Assembly: GCF_027942295.1 (NCBI RefSeq)
Contig: NZ_CP101416.1
Span: forward strand, 1,631,001-1,695,000
Length of the DNA: 64,000 nt
Reading direction: 5' to 3'
Source: Pseudanabaena sp. Chao 1811
GTDB lineage: Bacteria; Cyanobacteriota; Cyanobacteriia; Pseudanabaenales; Pseudanabaenaceae
Shown here: one piece after another, positions 27,664 to 36,116 of the stretch
Layout: each line of letters opens with the position of its first letter
Numbering within the stretch: position 1 is the first letter of the stretch
Translations under genes and position numbers: made by a program
The notes under the pieces: model-generated
Seen by the model: the letters and a program-made list of their open reading frames with translations, nothing else
What the model was told of the DNA's origin: nothing
The model's database searches: none

Positions 27664-28799
27664 CAACGCTCGTTGATGGGTACATAGGTTACATCATGTA
27701 ACCCTGTGTACATTTGGGTAGGACGGAACAATCGGTTATCGGAAAGTTGTTCTTTCCAATGCGCTAGCCATCCAGGTACACGAGCGATCGCAAAAATTGT
27801 AGTAAACAAATTACTGGGAATTCCCAACTTCTTGTAAACCAATCCCGAATAGAAATCAACATTAGGATGAATTCCCTTACTTGCAAGCTTCTCATAGGCT
27901 TGCTTTTCCAATTCTAAAGCAACATCGTAGTAAGGATCGTGACCGAATTTGTCAAACAACTCATGTACTAATCCCTGAAGGACAATCGCACGCGGATCTT
28001 TCACTTTATAAATACGATGTCCAAAGCCCATAAGCTTCTCTTTCCGCTCAATTTTGCGTTGGAGATAAGAAGTTACGTTATCGACGGAGCCAATTTCTTC
28101 GAGCATATTCATTACCTCCTCATTAGCTCCACCATGCAAAGGTCCAGCCAGAGTACCGATCGCCGAAGTCATCACCGCATAGGGATCAGTTAAGGTCGAA
28201 GCAGTCACCAAAGCGGCGAAGGTCGAAGCATTAACTGTATGCTCAGCATGGAGAGTCAAACATACATCAAAAATACGTGCCGCCAGAGGATCAGGAACCT
28301 TCTCATTTAACATGTAGAGAAAATTGGAAGCATAATCTAAATCATCACGAGGCATCACAGGATCATTGCCTTGACGCATCATGTGAAAGGCTGCCACCAT
28401 AGTTGGGACTTTAGCTAACAGTCTCACTGTTGCTTGATAGATATAGTCTAAGTCATGGAAATTCCCCAAAGGATAAAACATTCCCAACGCCGCAACACTA
28501 GTTTGTAGCGCATCCATAGGATGAGCATTATCTGGAAATGACTTAATCATGTCGCGAATACGATATTTGATTCTTCTTCTATGGGTAATATCGTGTTCAA
28601 ATTCATTTAGTTGAATGGCTTTGGGTAGATCACCGAAGATTAATAAGTAACTGGTTTCAAGGAAATTACTATACTTGCAAAGATCCTCGATACGGATACC
28701 CCGATATTCGAGCAACCCTGCTTGACCATCAACATAACTTATGTTTGATTGGGTGGCAGGCACTCCTTCTAAACCAGGCTTATATTCTCCGATTGCCAT
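27663..28799 (-). CDS. gltA: Citrate synthase
   Basis: Condenses acetyl-CoA and oxaloacetate. The 378-residue protein has EYRGIRIEDL, the active-site region LHAEHTVNASTFAALVTAST, GPLHGGANEEVMNML and MGFGHRIYKVKDPRA, and the C-terminal NVDFYSGLVYKKLGIP with the catalytic aspartate. Usual length of the short bacterial form. It is followed without a gap by a glycosyltransferase-like gene. Confidence 0.96.
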   Translation of the reverse strand: MAIGEYKPGLEGVPATQSNISYVDGQAGLLEYRGIRIEDLCKYSNFLETSYLLIFGDLPKAIQLNEFEHDITHRRRIKYRIRDMIKSFPDNAHPMDALQTSVAALGMFYPLGNFHDLDYIYQATVRLLAKVPTMVAAFHMMRQGNDPVMPRDDLDYASNFLYMLNEKVPDPLAARIFDVCLTLHAEHTVNASTFAALVTASTLTDPYAVMTSAIGTLAGPLHGGANEEVMNMLEEIGSVDNVTSYLQRKIERKEKLMGFGHRIYKVKDPRAIVLQGLVHELFDKFGHDPYYDVALELEKQAYEKLASKGIHPNVDFYSGLVYKKLGIPSNLFTTIFAIARVPGWLAHWKEQLSDNRLFRPTQMYTGLHDVTYVPINER

Positions 28800-28960
28800 A
28801 TATTAGCTACCTTACAAGATTGATTTTGTTGATTTCTGGGATTATTTTATCGTTTGAATGCTTATGATTACGCATCTAGTGCTGCAAGAATGTGTGGCAG
28901 ATTGCACTAACGCAATTTTAGCGCTGTAAAAATGCAACTTGTAAATACCATCACTTTCTA

Positions 28961-29005
28961 AAAACTGGTATGAGCGCAAGCATTGCTCACGCTCATACCA
29001 GTTTT
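28961..29005. terminator. Hairpin between psbY-like and gltA genes
   Basis: Perfect 16-bp arms AAAACTGGTATGAGCG with a 13-nt loop, downstream of the PsbY-like gene on its strand. The remaining space from 28800 to 29061 shows no gene. Confidence 0.65.
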
Positions 29006-29061
29006 GCTTAAGGCTTAGATAGGCGATAGATTGTAACTATCTAAATTAACTATCTAAATTT

Positions 29062-29196
29062 TTATTGAAATGGGTTATTGCCATATTTGCCAAAGAGAGT
29101 AGCTTCACCCTTAATAACGGCTTTACCGAGGTTAAAGGCTGCCCAGAAAACTACCAAGACAACTGGTCCTAATACAACTAATACTCTCCAATCCAT
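29062..29196 (-). CDS. psbY: Photosystem II protein PsbY-like, 44 aa
   Basis: A 44-residue frame starting MDWRVLVVLGPVVLVVFWAA, followed by FNLGKAVIKGEATLF and a polar tail. The MDWRV start, the single membrane helix and the WAxxN motif after it match cyanobacterial PsbY, a peripheral small subunit of photosystem II. AAGG lies about 8 nt before the ATG. The C-terminal tail differs from the PsbY sequences I recall, so another small thylakoid peptide remains possible. Confidence 0.7.
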   Translation of the reverse strand: MDWRVLVVLGPVVLVVFWAAFNLGKAVIKGEATLFGKYGNNPFQ

Positions 29197-29356
29197 ATAT
29201 TTACACCTTAAATAAAATTAAATAGAAATTGCTTTTAGCCCCTATTATGACAGTAAATCTGTCCAAAAAGTAGATGAGCAGGGGCATGTCCCACTACTTT
29301 GTCAACGTTATTTGACTAGTTCGTGATATATGTCATCTGTCTAGTTTTAATTTTTT

Positions 29357-30196
29357 ATGGAATACTGGCAAGCTTTTATTTTGGGGATTGTGCAAGGACT
29401 GACTGAGTTTTTGCCTATTAGTAGCTCAGCACACCTGAAGGTTGTCCCCGCCCTTCTGCGATGGAATGATGCTGGAGTATCTTTTGATGCTGTGATCCAG
29501 CTTGGGAGTATTGTGGCTGTGGTGAGCTACTTCTGGAAAGATCTCAGCAATATTACGCTTGGGAGTATTGTGGCTGTACGCAAGAAACAGTACAAATCGC
29601 AGGAGTTTAAACTCGCTGTGGCGATCGCCTTAGGGACAGTTCCGATTTTATTTGGCGGCTTGCTGATTAAAGTATTGGTAAAAGATTACGACAACTCACC
29701 TTTACGGAGTTTGACCGCGATCGCGATCGCCTCAATCTTTATGTCGATCTTGCTTGCCCTAGCTGAGCTATTTGGACAAAATAGCCAAAAAGAAAAGCGC
29801 CATTTTCAAAGAGTCAGAGTTATTGATGGGATCTTGATGGGTTTAGCCCAAACGATGGCACTTGTTCCGGGGGTATCCCGTTCTGGTTCGACCTTAACCG
29901 CAGGTTTATTTCTTGGTTTAGATCGAGTTGCCGCCACGAGATTTTCATTTTTGTTAGGGATTCCTGCAATTACGATCGCAGGTTTGGTGGAGTTGCTGAG
30001 CATTATCAAAAAGGGCTTTGATGTTGGCGCAGGACAGTTAGCTGTTGGACTATTCTCTTCAGTGATTTTTTCCTACTTGGCGATCGCATGGCTCCTCAAG
30101 TTCTTTCAAACCCATACTACATGGGTGTTTGTTGGCTATAGACTAGCTTTTGGGGCATTACTACTCACAGGTGTAGGCTTAGGCTGGTTTAAATAA
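29357..30196 (+). CDS. uppP: Undecaprenyl-diphosphate phosphatase
   Basis: Recycles the C55 lipid carrier of peptidoglycan synthesis at the inner membrane. The 279-residue multi-pass protein has the two BacA/UppP active-site motifs: QGLTEFLPISSSAH at residues 13-26 and PGVSRSGST near residue 175. Usual length. The ATG is preceded by a T-rich stretch with no clear ribosome binding site. Confidence 0.95.
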   Translation: MEYWQAFILGIVQGLTEFLPISSSAHLKVVPALLRWNDAGVSFDAVIQLGSIVAVVSYFWKDLSNITLGSIVAVRKKQYKSQEFKLAVAIALGTVPILFGGLLIKVLVKDYDNSPLRSLTAIAIASIFMSILLALAELFGQNSQKEKRHFQRVRVIDGILMGLAQTMALVPGVSRSGSTLTAGLFLGLDRVAATRFSFLLGIPAITIAGLVELLSIIKKGFDVGAGQLAVGLFSSVIFSYLAIAWLLKFFQTHTTWVFVGYRLAFGALLLTGVGLGWFK

Positions 30197-30210
30197 AACC
30201 CAAAATTTAG

Positions 30211-30340
30211 AATAAGGAATCGATTCTTAGTGGCACGGCAAAGCCGCGCCACTAAGAATCGATTCCTTATTAAATCTAAGTATGAATTCTCTAGATCAAC
30301 AAATAAATTTTTGCTAGAGCAAAAATTTATTTGTTGATCT
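30211..30340. repeat. Two long hairpins between uppP and rplU
   Basis: The first (30211-30271) has perfect arms from AATAAGGAATCGATTCTTAG onward and is a good terminator candidate for uppP. The second (30293-30340) has perfect arms AGATCAACAAATAAATTTTT onward with a 4-nt loop and lies in the rplU leader region. Confidence 0.7.
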
Positions 30341-30451
30341 ACTGTATAGTTATAGATCGCACGATCTTTTATGCTCGGATCGGGTTGTTTGTAAAATTGG
30401 TGAACTTCACTCGCCAATACCTGTACGGCATCTACTGAATATTTAAAAACC

Positions 30452-30781
30452 ATGAGTTACGCAATCATTGAAACAGGCGGTAAGCAATATCGCGTCGAAG
30501 TCGGCAGATTTTATGACGTTGAATTACTTGAAGCCGAACCAGACAGTAAATTGACCATTGATAAAGTTTTGTTTGCCAACTTAGACGGTGACATTTCTAT
30601 TGGTCAGCCTATCGTTGATAATGCAAGTGTCGAAGTTACTGTACTGCGCCACCTAAAGGCAAAAAAAGTAATCGTTTATAAAATGCGTCCCAAGAAAAAA
30701 ACTCGCAGAAAGAACGGTCACCGTCAGCCCCTCACCCGCATCATGGTTGAAGCAATCAATCTAAGTGGTAAGGCTGCTTAA
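30452..30781 (+). CDS. rplU: 50S ribosomal protein L21
   Basis: Starts SYAIIETGGKQYRVEVG, has the basic KMRPKKKTRRKNGHRQPLTR motif near residue 75 that binds 23S rRNA, and is 109 residues long. Followed by rpmA, the conserved order, with an intervening hairpin. Confidence 0.97.
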   Translation: MSYAIIETGGKQYRVEVGRFYDVELLEAEPDSKLTIDKVLFANLDGDISIGQPIVDNASVEVTVLRHLKAKKVIVYKMRPKKKTRRKNGHRQPLTRIMVEAINLSGKAA

Positions 30782-30787
30782 GTATAT

Positions 30788-30812
30788 AAAAAAGGCGCAA
30801 AGCGCCTTTTTT
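30788..30812 (+). terminator. Hairpin between rplU and rpmA
   Basis: AAAAAAGGCGC, an AAA loop, then GCGCCTTTTTT. It looks like a full intrinsic terminator inside a ribosomal protein operon, so it may attenuate rpmA or protect the rplU 3' end. Confidence 0.75.
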
Positions 30813-30849
30813 ATCAGTTTCTGTTAATCATTACGAGGATCAAAAACAA

Positions 30850-31116
30850 ATGGCACATAAGAAGGGTACAGGTAGTACAAGAAACGGTCGTGACTCTAAT
30901 GCTAAACGCCTTGGCGTAAAGCGTTATGGTGGTCAAGTTGTTAAAGCTGGCAGCATTCTAGTGCGTCAGCGTGGCACAAAGTTCCACCCTGGTAATAATG
31001 TTGGTCGTGGTAGCGATGATACTCTATACGCAACCGTTGACGGCATTGTCACCTTTGAACGTTTTGGTAAAACCCGCAAAAAAATTAGTGTTTATGCTCC
31101 TGTAGAAGCTGCATAA
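30850..31116 (+). CDS. rpmA: 50S ribosomal protein L27
   Basis: Starts [22 protein letters not shown] with the flexible N terminus that reaches the peptidyl transferase centre, then [22 protein letters not shown]. 88 residues. No N-terminal extension that would need processing. Confidence 0.97.
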   Translation: MAHKKGTGSTRNGRDSNAKRLGVKRYGGQVVKAGSILVRQRGTKFHPGNNVGRGSDDTLYATVDGIVTFERFGKTRKKISVYAPVEAA

Positions 31117-31143
31117 AGCATATACATCTATCGTCTGTGTTAT

Positions 31144-31271
31144 AAACCCAAGAAGAGAATGGCGACGCTTCGCGTCGCCATTCTCTTCTTGGGTTTTATG
31201 TACTAATACACTTGGTGGCAGATATATAAAGCCAATAAAAAAGCAGCGCTTAGCGCTGCTTTTTTATTGGC
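31144..31271. terminator. Two hairpins between convergent rpmA and response regulator genes
   Basis: A 54-bp hairpin (31144-31197) on AAACCCAAGAAGAGAATGGC with GACGC-TTC-GCGTC tip should end rpmA. A second (31231-31271) on GCCAATAAAAAAGCAGCGC ends the minus-strand response regulator and includes its TAA stop in the stem. Confidence 0.8.
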
Positions 31272-31752
31272 TATTTTTGAGAGCCTCATATTGCTGTAAA
31301 ACGCTTCTGAGTTTATCGATCTGAATTGGTTTGCTAATGTAATCATTCATGCCTGCCTTGCGACAGACATATTGATCATCATGGGTTGCATTGGCAGTAA
31401 TGGCAACGATCGCAATCGGTGACATTTGGGATTCAAGTTCCTGATTACGAATATATTGAGTTGCTTCTATACCATCCATTTCAGGCATCTGAATATCCAT
31501 GAGGATCAGATCGTAGGATTTATTGGCGATCGCTTTAATTACTTCTTGACCATTGCCCACCACATCAGCTTCATATCCCAAGTGCTTAAGTACACGCAGA
31601 GCTACTTTTTGATTGACAAGATTGTCTTCAGCTAACAGGATGCTCAAGGGGGTATGCACTGATGAAGAAGAGGAATTGCTGAGATCGTCACTAATATTGC
31701 AATCTGGTGTTTGATTGCTCGTTGACTGATCTAGGTTCCCTAAAGTATCCAT
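31264..31752 (-). CDS. Single-domain response regulator with Ser/Asn-rich N-terminal tail
   Basis: A 162-residue protein. Residues 1-35 are a low-complexity Ser/Asn/Asp tail. The receiver domain follows (ILLAEDNLVNQKVALRVLKHLGY, LILMDIQMPEMDGIEAT with the phospho-acceptor Asp, AITANAT and the YISKPI lysine), which most resembles receivers at the C terminus of hybrid sensor kinases. No output domain and no adjacent kinase. It may once have been part of a hybrid kinase. Confidence 0.88.
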   Translation of the reverse strand: MDTLGNLDQSTSNQTPDCNISDDLSNSSSSSVHTPLSILLAEDNLVNQKVALRVLKHLGYEADVVGNGQEVIKAIANKSYDLILMDIQMPEMDGIEATQYIRNQELESQMSPIAIVAITANATHDDQYVCRKAGMNDYISKPIQIDKLRSVLQQYEALKNSQ

Positions 31753-31782
31753 AACTTATAGTGGGTATACTGAGTTCTCTTG

Positions 31783-32073
31783 CTAACCCATGATTTGGGG
31801 GACACGGAAAAAGTCTTCCTCGCGATCAGGGGCGCAGTTGAGTAAGACTTCGCGATCAGCAAATGGTTGCAATATATCAGGACGAGTAATATTGACTGTA
31901 TTAACTGCTCTTGTGGTTGGTTCAACTCCTTCTAGCAAAGGATCTAGTTCATTTAACTGTTGAAAATAGTCCAAAATACTATCCAGTTGCTTAGTAAAGG
32001 AAATTTCTTCAGCTTCAGTTAGTTGTAAACGTCCCAAGCGGGCAACGTGGCGAACTTGCTCTCTGTCAATCAT
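31783..32073 (-). CDS. gatC: Asp/Glu-tRNA amidotransferase subunit C
   Basis: Small subunit of GatCAB, which makes Gln-tRNA(Gln) by transamidation. 96 residues with REQVRHVARLGRLQLTEAE at the start and LDPLLEGVEPTTRAVN in the middle, then the typical C-terminal LLNCAPDREEDFFRVPQIMG. GatA and GatB are not in the window. It lies between ycf3 and the response regulator on the same strand. Confidence 0.95.
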   Translation of the reverse strand: MIDREQVRHVARLGRLQLTEAEEISFTKQLDSILDYFQQLNELDPLLEGVEPTTRAVNTVNITRPDILQPFADREVLLNCAPDREEDFFRVPQIMG

Positions 32074-32124
32074 GATAATTACATAAATTATAAATTTAAA
32101 TAAGCTTAGTTGTGGTGTCCAACT

Positions 32125-32637
32125 TTAGAAGAAAAGATTAATATCAGCTCTACCTGTTGTTTTTAACCAGTTTTGCGCTTCGATATAGTTGTTAGGTGCG
32201 AGGCGGATGGCTCTTACCCAATGATCGGCAGCAGTGTTGAAGTATTCTTCCGCCTGTTCTTCATCCTGAGCATTTTCGCCTTTGTGGTGATAAATCACAG
32301 CAACATTGTTTAGAGCTTGGGGCATCCGAGGATTAAGATCGATCGCTTGCTCATAATATTCCAGAGCCTTGTCATGATCGCCATTACTAGCATGGATTAA
32401 GCCCATGTTGTAATAAATGTAGCTGCGATCATAGGCATTTTCTTCAAGTTTGAGAGCTTCTTCGTAGTTGCTTAAAGCTTCAGCATATTCACCATCGCCT
32501 TGGGCAGACATCCCATCACGGTAGTAGGCAAAGGCTTCTTTTTCTTTCTGACTTGCAGGAAAGAGTTTTAAAATCGTGTCAGCAATAACGGTAAAGGTTT
32601 GATCGACGAAGTTGTCATTACGTTGCGATCTAGGCAT
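32125..32637 (-). CDS. ycf3: Photosystem I assembly protein Ycf3
   Basis: A 170-residue TPR protein with N-terminal [16 protein letters not shown] and three TPRs (about residues 35-68, 72-105 and 120-152; [38 protein letters not shown]). Ycf3 is needed to assemble photosystem I, with PsaA and PsaD as known partners. Length and sequence are fully typical. Confidence 0.96.
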   Translation of the reverse strand: MPRSQRNDNFVDQTFTVIADTILKLFPASQKEKEAFAYYRDGMSAQGDGEYAEALSNYEEALKLEENAYDRSYIYYNMGLIHASNGDHDKALEYYEQAIDLNPRMPQALNNVAVIYHHKGENAQDEEQAEEYFNTAADHWVRAIRLAPNNYIEAQNWLKTTGRADINLFF

Positions 32638-32724
32638 AGTTCTTTATAAATTGGCAGTCAGTTGTTAACCAGCATATCAAATAAAGATGTAGGGGTAATT
32701 CAGGAATTGCCCCAGATGCATTAG

Positions 32725-32790
32725 TAGCCAGTTATGTTAGCTAAAAAGCAGAAGAGAGTTGCGGCGCAACTCTCTTCTGCTTTTTAGCTA
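32725..32790. repeat. Palindromic repeat, family F copy 3
   Basis: GTAGCCAGTTATGTTAGC leads into a perfect 25-bp-arm hairpin on TAGCTAAAAAGCAGAAGAG. The hairpin arm supplies the last Ser codon and TAA stop of the ABC permease, so the element has inserted at, or grown into, the 3' end of that gene. Confidence 0.75.
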
Positions 32791-33566
32791 GAAGCACTTG
32801 TATAAAATCTCAGCGCAAATTTCCAGAATTTATTTGAAGCATAAAGCAAGACGATCGCTAAAAAGCTAGACCCAATAATCCAGACTGCTTCACCACGTCC
32901 TAGCAAAGCTTCCGCAGGTACAGTGGTCAAAAAGGCGATCGGCACAACGAAGGTAAAAAAGAAACGGTAAGAAGCAGGATAAGCTGCCATCGGATATCTG
33001 CCAGCCTCCATCAGTCCTCGCAGAACCTCGGTAACGTTATAAATTTTTACAAACCAGATACTAGTTGCCCCCAACATAAACCAAATGCTATAGAGGCTGA
33101 TAAAACCAAAGGTGAGGGGAATTAAAGTTAATAGATAATTGCTAAGTGCTAAACCGAGCTTACTGCCTGCATAGAACAGAATACAGGAACCAAAAACGAG
33201 GTTAGGAAATCCCCAAGGCGAAATTACCCTTGCTGATAGCCAAAACTGGCTACTGATAGGCTTTAACAAAACAAAGTCTAATGTCCCGTTCTGAACATGC
33301 TCAACGATTTTACTGAGATTTGGGGCTAGAAATGTGGTCGAAAATCCTTCGAGGATCGTGAAGATACCAAGGACAACGATCGCTTCTTCCCAACGCCAGC
33401 CCGCAAAGGTGTAACCAGTGCGGTAAAACAAAAACAAACCAAATAAGCTACCTGCTAAGTTGCCGATACTACCAATAGCAGCGATCACAAAATTAATTCG
33501 ATATTCCAGTTCCGCAGCGATCGCCGTTGACCAGAACAGCTTAAGGGTATGTAGATATCTACTCAT
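32784..33566 (-). CDS. ABC-2 type transporter permease (DUF990-like)
   Basis: A 260-residue protein with about six membrane helices, the NGTLDFVLLKPISSQFW motif and GWRWEEAIVVLGIFTILEGF, as in permeases of the ABC-2 family annotated as COG3694 (DUF990). These usually occur with a second permease and an ATPase, none of which is nearby. Substrate unknown. The C terminus overlaps repeat F3. Confidence 0.85.
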   Translation of the reverse strand: MSRYLHTLKLFWSTAIAAELEYRINFVIAAIGSIGNLAGSLFGLFLFYRTGYTFAGWRWEEAIVVLGIFTILEGFSTTFLAPNLSKIVEHVQNGTLDFVLLKPISSQFWLSARVISPWGFPNLVFGSCILFYAGSKLGLALSNYLLTLIPLTFGFISLYSIWFMLGATSIWFVKIYNVTEVLRGLMEAGRYPMAAYPASYRFFFTFVVPIAFLTTVPAEALLGRGEAVWIIGSSFLAIVLLYASNKFWKFALRFYTSASS

Positions 33567-33578
33567 AATTTAATTTTG

Positions 33579-33627
33579 CATTAGAAACAGCCAAGAATGA
33601 AGACAACACCCTTGGCTATTTCTAATG
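33579..33627 (-). terminator. Hairpin after the RRM gene
   Basis: Stem GCATTAGAAACAGCCAAG with one mismatch around a 15-nt loop, downstream of the RNA-binding protein gene. Confidence 0.65.
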
Positions 33628-33645
33628 TGAGCAATTAATTAGGCT

Positions 33646-33930
33646 CTAGGCGTAGCCACGACCTCTAGGGCGATCGTTAGTACGTTCACCACGAGGCTTA
33701 GCCTTATTAACGCGCAGGGTACGTCCCAGCCATTCAGCCTCATTAAGTGCAGCGATCGCAGCTTCTTCCTGAGCATCATCCTCCATATCCACAAAGGCGA
33801 AGCCCCGAACCCGACCTGTTTCTTGGTCGGTAGGCAATTGCACACGCTTTACAGTGCCGTAGTCTGAGAAAACGCTTGTCAAATCATCCTTAGCAGCTTG
33901 ATAAGACAAATTTCCAACGTAAATAGTCAC
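33646..33930 (-). CDS. RRM RNA-binding protein
   Basis: A 94-residue protein consisting of one RNA recognition motif (RNP2 IYVGNL at residues 3-8; RNP1 RGFAFVDM near residue 43) and a short Gly/Arg-rich end (KPRGERTNDRPRGRGYA). Such cyanobacterial Rbp proteins are often cold-induced or help localise thylakoid mRNAs. The start is a GTG at 33930. The long gene-free stretch upstream fits a regulated leader, as in other rbp genes. Confidence 0.92.
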   Translation of the reverse strand: MTIYVGNLSYQAAKDDLTSVFSDYGTVKRVQLPTDQETGRVRGFAFVDMEDDAQEEAAIAALNEAEWLGRTLRVNKAKPRGERTNDRPRGRGYA

Positions 33931-34404
33931 AGTCAGTTCGCTCCAAAAAAGAGATCGATATAATAATTTAGCCAGTCTTCGGAAAAGACTCGCTCGATCC
34001 GAGATCTCACAAATCCAACCTAAATTTCAGCTTTGATATAAGTTTACCGTTTACCCGCAACAATTTGCGTAGGCTGTATTACAAAGCTTTGTATAAGTGA
34101 TGATATGCAGATATCAAAGTGGACAAAAAAATAAATTCCTTACTAGAAGCGGTATTTACGGCGATTTGAGACCACTTACAACCCTATTTTTCTGGGCTTA
34201 AATTCAAATTTCTTTCCAAAGGTATAGGTTAAATTAACTAGACAACGTGGGATTTTCCACTAAATTTCATCTTATTTAATAAGACATGAAAATTTTTTGA
34301 GAAATAGTTTTAAGAATTCTCTGTCAAAACAATATTGATAATCATGGATATTGCAAACTACATAAAAATTTATAGAAAATCATGAATGCACTTAATCAGT
34401 TATT
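33931..34404. other. Gene-free region upstream of the RRM gene
   Basis: About 470 AT-rich bases without a supported gene. It should hold the RRM promoter and possibly a long 5' untranslated region. I see no strong hairpin until repeat H2 begins near 34405. Confidence 0.45.
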
Positions 34405-34515
34405 GTCTCTTTTTGAAGTTTTGACTAAGTACAGAGAAATTTTTGAAAGCGTGGCGAAGTCACACTTTCAAAAATTTCTCTGGTTTTTAATTCAGCGCAA
34501 CGCGCTGTATCTGTG
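34405..34515. repeat. Palindromic repeat, family H copy 2
   Basis: The hairpin on AGAGAAATTTTTGAAAGCGT with complement and the CAGCGC-AAC-GCGCTG hairpin match the family. The left arm region is diverged (AAGTTTTGACTAAGTAC), so the left end is approximate. It lies about 100 bp upstream of secD. Confidence 0.7.
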
Positions 34516-34616
34516 GGGTATGATGACAGATGTCTCAAAATATCCTCTGTTTAATCTAGCTTGAAGTAAAGCTACAAAAGCGATACAAAAGCTATACCAA
34601 AAAGCTATACAAAAAT

Positions 34617-36116
34617 ATGGGTAAACAAAGCCGCCTGCTTGCCTTCGTATTGGCAATCTTATTAGGGGCTGTGTATCTAATCGTCATGTATCCACCTAAA
34701 TTAGGTTTGGATCTACGAGGTGGCGCACAGCTTACACTCCAAGCAAAAACTAATCCTGAACAAGGTATTAATGAAATTACGCCGCGCATTATGGAAACCG
34801 CCAAGTTTGTGGTGGAGCAGCGTATTAATGGTTTAGGAGTTTCCGAAGCCACAATTTTGCTAGCGGGTAATAATCAACTGATCGTCCAGTTACCGGGGGT
34901 CAATGATCCTGCCCAAGCTGAGCGCGTACTTGGCACAACTGCTCAACTTGATTTTCGGAAGCAAAAAAAAGGCACGGAAGGTGAGCTAAGAGCAAGATTG
35001 CAAATTCTACAGGCAGCAACGGTTCAGCGCGAGATCCTCAAAAATTCTGGTGATCAAAAGGCGATCGCGGAAAATGAAGCCACATATAAAAAGAGCATTG
35101 AAGATCTTAAGGGCATCTTTGAACGCACAGGATTAACTGGCAATATGCTCAAAGATGCCGTTGCATCGCCGAGTGGCAATGGTCCCGACTCTTGGCAGGT
35201 TGCTCTAACCTTTGATGATAAGGGTGGTGATCTATTTGCTAAAACTACTGGCGAAATCGGTGGCACTGGCCGAGTCTTAGGAATTTTCTTAGATGACAAA
35301 TTAATTAGCTCTCCCTCAGTTGGTCCAGAATTTCAAGGTAAAGGCATTTCAGGTGGACGAGCCGTCATCACAGGCAACTTTACGTTAGATTCCGCAACTG
35401 AATTAGCGTTGCAGCTACGCGCAGGGGCTTTACCCGTACCCGTCGAAATTGTCGAAAATCGCACCGTTGGTGCAACCCTTGGGGCAGATAGCATTCTCAG
35501 CAGTATCTATGCTGGTGTATCAGGCTTAGCACTAGTCCTGATTTTTATGGTGCTTTACTACCGCATTTTGGGCGTAGTTGCCGATATTGCGCTAATTACC
35601 TATGCGGTGATTACCTATGCCTTGTTTAGCTTGCTCGGTGTGGTACTGACCTTACCAGGTATTGCAGGATTTATTCTCAGTATTGGGATGGCTGTGGATG
35701 CCAACGTCCTAATTTTTGAACGTACTAGAGAAGAGTTGAAAGCAGGACGCACACTTTATAAATCCGTTGAGGCAGGCTTCTATCGCGCATGGTCAAGCAT
35801 CCTTGATAGTAATGTAACTACCCTAATTGCTTGTTTAACTCTGTTTTGGTTGGGTTCAGGATTTGTGAAGGGCTTTGCCGTCACCCTTGGGGTAGGGGTA
35901 ATCGTCAGTATGTTTACGGCAATTACTTTGAGCCGATCGCTAATGTTAGCGATGATTAGTAACCCTCAATTCCGTAAGCCTGAATACTACGGCATGAAAG
36001 CTTTTGGCAAAATCTCGACAGTGACGACTGATATTGAAGCCGAGACAGAAGTAGTGGATGACCAAAACGATAAGACAGACAATACAAAAGACAATACAAG
36101 CGGTGCAGTTCTATGA
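34617..36116 (+). CDS. secD: Protein translocase subunit SecD
   Basis: A 499-residue Sec accessory protein. It has an N-terminal membrane helix, the GLDLRGGAQLTLQAK motif, a large periplasmic domain and five further helices with ENRTVGATLGADSI and IGMAVDANVLIFERTREEL. It uses the proton gradient to aid protein export. The last codons overlap secF by ATGA, so the pair is translationally coupled. The C-terminal tail is Asp/Thr/Asn-rich. Confidence 0.97.
   Translation: MGKQSRLLAFVLAILLGAVYLIVMYPPKLGLDLRGGAQLTLQAKTNPEQGINEITPRIMETAKFVVEQRINGLGVSEATILLAGNNQLIVQLPGVNDPAQAERVLGTTAQLDFRKQKKGTEGELRARLQILQAATVQREILKNSGDQKAIAENEATYKKSIEDLKGIFERTGLTGNMLKDAVASPSGNGPDSWQVALTFDDKGGDLFAKTTGEIGGTGRVLGIFLDDKLISSPSVGPEFQGKGISGGRAVITGNFTLDSATELALQLRAGALPVPVEIVENRTVGATLGADSILSSIYAGVSGLALVLIFMVLYYRILGVVADIALITYAVITYALFSLLGVVLTLPGIAGFILSIGMAVDANVLIFERTREELKAGRTLYKSVEAGFYRAWSSILDSNVTTLIACLTLFWLGSGFVKGFAVTLGVGVIVSMFTAITLSRSLMLAMISNPQFRKPEYYGMKAFGKISTVTTDIEAETEVVDDQNDKTDNTKDNTSGAVL

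Noticed and set aside
31264..31752. Response regulator as a truncated hybrid kinase pseudogene
   Set aside because: The receiver domain is complete, starts with a good ATG and has all key residues, so a functional stand-alone regulator is the simpler reading.
34382..34564. 60-codon frame upstream of secD
   Set aside because: It runs straight through repeat H2, so the open frame reflects the repeat, not a gene.
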